Shown here one piece after another: positions 5,472 through 7,208 of a DNA stretch of 7,208 nucleotides (its first letter is position 1; each line of letters opens with the position of its first letter). Source of the stretch: Boseongicola sp. SB0662_bin_57. GTDB lineage: Bacteria > Pseudomonadota > Alphaproteobacteria > Rhodobacterales > Rhodobacteraceae. Where the stretch lies: positions 1 to 7,208 of the forward strand of contig VXPN01000161.1 in NCBI GenBank assembly GCA_009839535.1, given 5' to 3'. The notes beneath the pieces are model-generated. The model did no database searches. It had not been told where the DNA came from and was given only the letters and a program-made list of their open reading frames with translations. The translations under genes were made by a program, and so were the position numbers.

Positions 5472-7001
5472 TTGGAGTTCCTGCTGTATTTTGGCGACGT
5501 CTTCACGCCGTTCAATTTCGGACTGCTGCTGATCGGCACGATCGGCGGATTGATCCTTGGCGCGACGCCGGGTCTGTCGCCGACCATGGCGGTTGCGCTG
5601 CTCATTCCCTTCACGTTCCGGCTCGAGCCTGCACAGGGTCTCATCCTGCTTGGGGCCGCCTATACCTCGACCGTCGCGGGTGGCGCGGTGAGCGCGATCC
5701 TGTTGAAGATACCCGGCGCGCCCGCCAACATTGCGACGACCTTGGATGGGCACACGATGGCGCAGCAGGGTCATGGCGCCCGCGCACTTCAACTGTCGTT
5801 CCTTGCCTCCGCCGTGGGTGGCGTCTTTGGCGTCTTGCTGCTGATTTTCCTGACGCCGGTCCTGGCGCAGTGGGCGCTCGCCTTCGGGCCGTCGCACCTG
5901 TTCTGGCTTGCCATTCTCGGCGTCACGGTCATTGGATCGCTCGATTCAAGTTCGGTCGTGAAGGGCCTTTTGTCGGGTTGCATCGGGCTCTGGCTTGCCA
6001 CGATCGGCTTCGACGACATCCTGGGCGCACAGCGATTCATATTTCACTCCAGCGTGTCGGGCGGGATCAACGTGATTCCGGCGCTGATAGGGCTTTTCGC
6101 CATCCCGCAAGTGATCACCATGTTCGCCAAGGGGCGTCGGCGGTTGAACGCCGAAGTGCTGGGGGTCGAACGGCACCCGATCCACAAGGCCTTCCGCGAG
6201 GTCTTCCGTCGGTCCCGGGCGCTCAGCATCGGAACTTTGACTGGCTCGGTCATCGGGCTGATCCCCGGTGTCGGCGGGCAGATCGCCGGACTGGTCGCCT
6301 ATGACCAATCCAGGAAAATGAGCCCGGAGCGCGACAAGTTCGGCACGGGCCACAGCGAGGGAGTGATAGCGGCGGAGAGCGCCAACAACGCAATGGTCGG
6401 ACCGTCGCTGGTGCCGCTTCTGACTCTGTCAATCCCCGGATCGCCGACGGCAGCGGTGCTGCTTGGCGGACTTCTGATCCACGGGATCTTTCCCGGCAGC
6501 GACCTCTTTGACAACTACCCGGATGTGGCCTGGACCTTCATCAACTCGATGCTGGTTGGCCAGGTCCTGATGTGCATCTTCGGGCTCTATGTCGCCGGGC
6601 TGGCCGCGAAAGTGGCGCAGGTGCCGACTGCGGTGATGGGTGCGGTGGTGCTCGGGCTGGCGGTCTTCGGCAGCTACTCGGTGCAGAACTCGATGGGTGA
6701 TGTCTATGTCATGGCCGCGCTTGGCACCGGCATGTACTTCCTGGAACGTTTCGGCTTTTCCGCCGCACCGTTGGTGCTGGGCCTGATTCTTGGCCCGATT
6801 GCCGAGGCAAACTTCATTCAGGGCAGCATGATCGCAAACGCCACGTCGAGCATGGGCGCATATTTCCTGACCGGGACGCTCAACATCGTGCTGATCGCGA
6901 TTGTCGTCCTGTCGATTGGCTATTCCGTCTGGATGGAACTGCGTCATCGCCGCTTCGTCACCAAGGACGACGCAACCCGGAAGGAGGAGGCGCTGTCATG
7001 A
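5472..7001 (+). CDS. tctA: tripartite tricarboxylate transporter permease TctA
   Basis: The large integral membrane subunit of a TTT-family secondary transporter. With TctB and a periplasmic binding protein (TctC) it imports carboxylates by ion symport. The product is 509 residues, normal for TctA, and almost wholly hydrophobic with about 11-12 predicted membrane segments. The family's two-fold internal repeat is visible. GTIGGLILGATPGLSPT at residues 22-38 corresponds to GTLTGSVIGLIPGVGGQ at 254-270, and LLKIPGAPANIATTLDG (77-93) corresponds to TLSIPGSPTAAVLLGG (318-333). The segment HSEGVIAAESANNAMVG (294-310) is a further family hallmark. The start is TTG at 5472, supported by GGGAGGG 5 nt upstream and by the N-terminus MEFLLYFGDVFTPFNFG. 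It overlaps tctB by ATGA, indicating translational coupling. The facing LacI-type gene is the likely regulator. The substrate is not predictable: family members carry citrate, tartrate, aromatic acids and others. Confidence 0.95.
   Translation: MEFLLYFGDVFTPFNFGLLLIGTIGGLILGATPGLSPTMAVALLIPFTFRLEPAQGLILLGAAYTSTVAGGAVSAILLKIPGAPANIATTLDGHTMAQQGHGARALQLSFLASAVGGVFGVLLLIFLTPVLAQWALAFGPSHLFWLAILGVTVIGSLDSSSVVKGLLSGCIGLWLATIGFDDILGAQRFIFHSSVSGGINVIPALIGLFAIPQVITMFAKGRRRLNAEVLGVERHPIHKAFREVFRRSRALSIGTLTGSVIGLIPGVGGQIAGLVAYDQSRKMSPERDKFGTGHSEGVIAAESANNAMVGPSLVPLLTLSIPGSPTAAVLLGGLLIHGIFPGSDLFDNYPDVAWTFINSMLVGQVLMCIFGLYVAGLAAKVAQVPTAVMGAVVLGLAVFGSYSVQNSMGDVYVMAALGTGMYFLERFGFSAAPLVLGLILGPIAEANFIQGSMIANATSSMGAYFLTGTLNIVLIAIVVLSIGYSVWMELRHRRFVTKDDATRKEEALS
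6981..6990 (+). promoter_or_regulatory. ribosome binding site of tctB
   Basis: AAGGAGGAGG lies inside the end of tctA, 7 nt before the tctB ATG. It is a near-perfect Shine-Dalgarno sequence and confirms the overlapping start at 6998. Confidence 0.7.
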
Positions 7002-7208
7002 CGAGCCTGCCGCGTACGCAGCATGTCATCGCCAGCGGCCTGATCGCCGCCGTCGGCATCTGGGTGGCCTATGTCAGCTTCACCCAGGAACCGGCGGATG
7101 CCTTCCTGTTTCCGCGCATGATTTCCTCTGTCTTCGTCGTGCTCGCGCTCTTGACCTTCGGAAAGGCGGTTCTGGGCCATGCAAAGGTTGGCAACGGGCT
7201 GGACCGGC
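6998..7208 (+). CDS. tctB: tripartite tricarboxylate transporter TctB subunit, N-terminal part (cut by window end)
   Basis: The first 70 codons of the small membrane subunit of the TTT transporter; complete members are about 140-180 residues with four membrane segments. Visible are a first membrane helix, HVIASGLIAAVGIWVAYVSF (residues 9-28), the periplasmic-side link QEPADAF, and the family-typical FPRMIS motif (38-43) leading into a second helix, SVFVVLALLTFGKAVLG (44-60). The start ATG overlaps the tctA stop as ATGA and has a strong ribosome binding site. TctB function is poorly defined but is required for transport in characterised systems. The assignment rests on the short sequence plus its position after tctA. 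Confidence 0.88.
   Translation, partial: MTSLPRTQHVIASGLIAAVGIWVAYVSFTQEPADAFLFPRMISSVFVVLALLTFGKAVLGHAKVGNGLDR

Noticed and set aside
6429..6947. A 172-codon minus-strand open frame
   Set aside because: It is the complement of tctA membrane segments. The His/Gln/Asp-rich composition is what reverse-complemented hydrophobic codons give.

Overview
The window looks like a piece of alphaproteobacterial chromosome, most probably from the Rhodobacterales. This rests on the G+C-rich third codon positions, the ClpS sequence, a serine D,D-carboxypeptidase ending in a SPOR-like domain, and a tctA-tctB transporter pair. The assignment is from protein character and family knowledge only; no search was run. 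Coding density is high. There are eight protein genes, two of them cut by the window edges. I found no tRNA, rRNA, insertion sequence or CRISPR array.

Left part (1-1748, minus strand): a compact transcription unit reads clpS, then an RsmC-like class I methyltransferase, then a short-chain dehydrogenase/reductase that leaves the window at base 1. The gaps are 26 and 4 nt. ClpS delivers N-end-rule substrates to ClpAP, and the methyltransferase resembles enzymes that modify guanine in 16S rRNA, so the first two genes belong to protein turnover and translation.

Middle part (1749-4318): a HAD-superfamily hydrolase is read divergently from clpS, followed on the same strand by a secreted penicillin-binding D-alanyl-D-alanine carboxypeptidase. 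A 217-nt convergent spacer with a perfect 8-bp hairpin separates it from the next block.

Right part (4319-7208): a LacI-family repressor faces a tripartite tricarboxylate transporter operon, tctA-tctB, whose genes overlap by 4 nt; tctB is cut by the window end. The 100-nt divergent spacer holds an A/T-rich cluster of LacI-type half-sites overlapping candidate promoters. The simplest reading is a local uptake module in which the regulator senses the imported carboxylate or sugar acid and represses both directions. The substrate-binding protein (TctC) is not in the window.

Most of this is recognisable housekeeping and transport. I see no convincing sign of a wholly new system. The points most worth a second look are the operator cluster with the unusual LacI hinge, and the SPOR-tailed carboxypeptidase.
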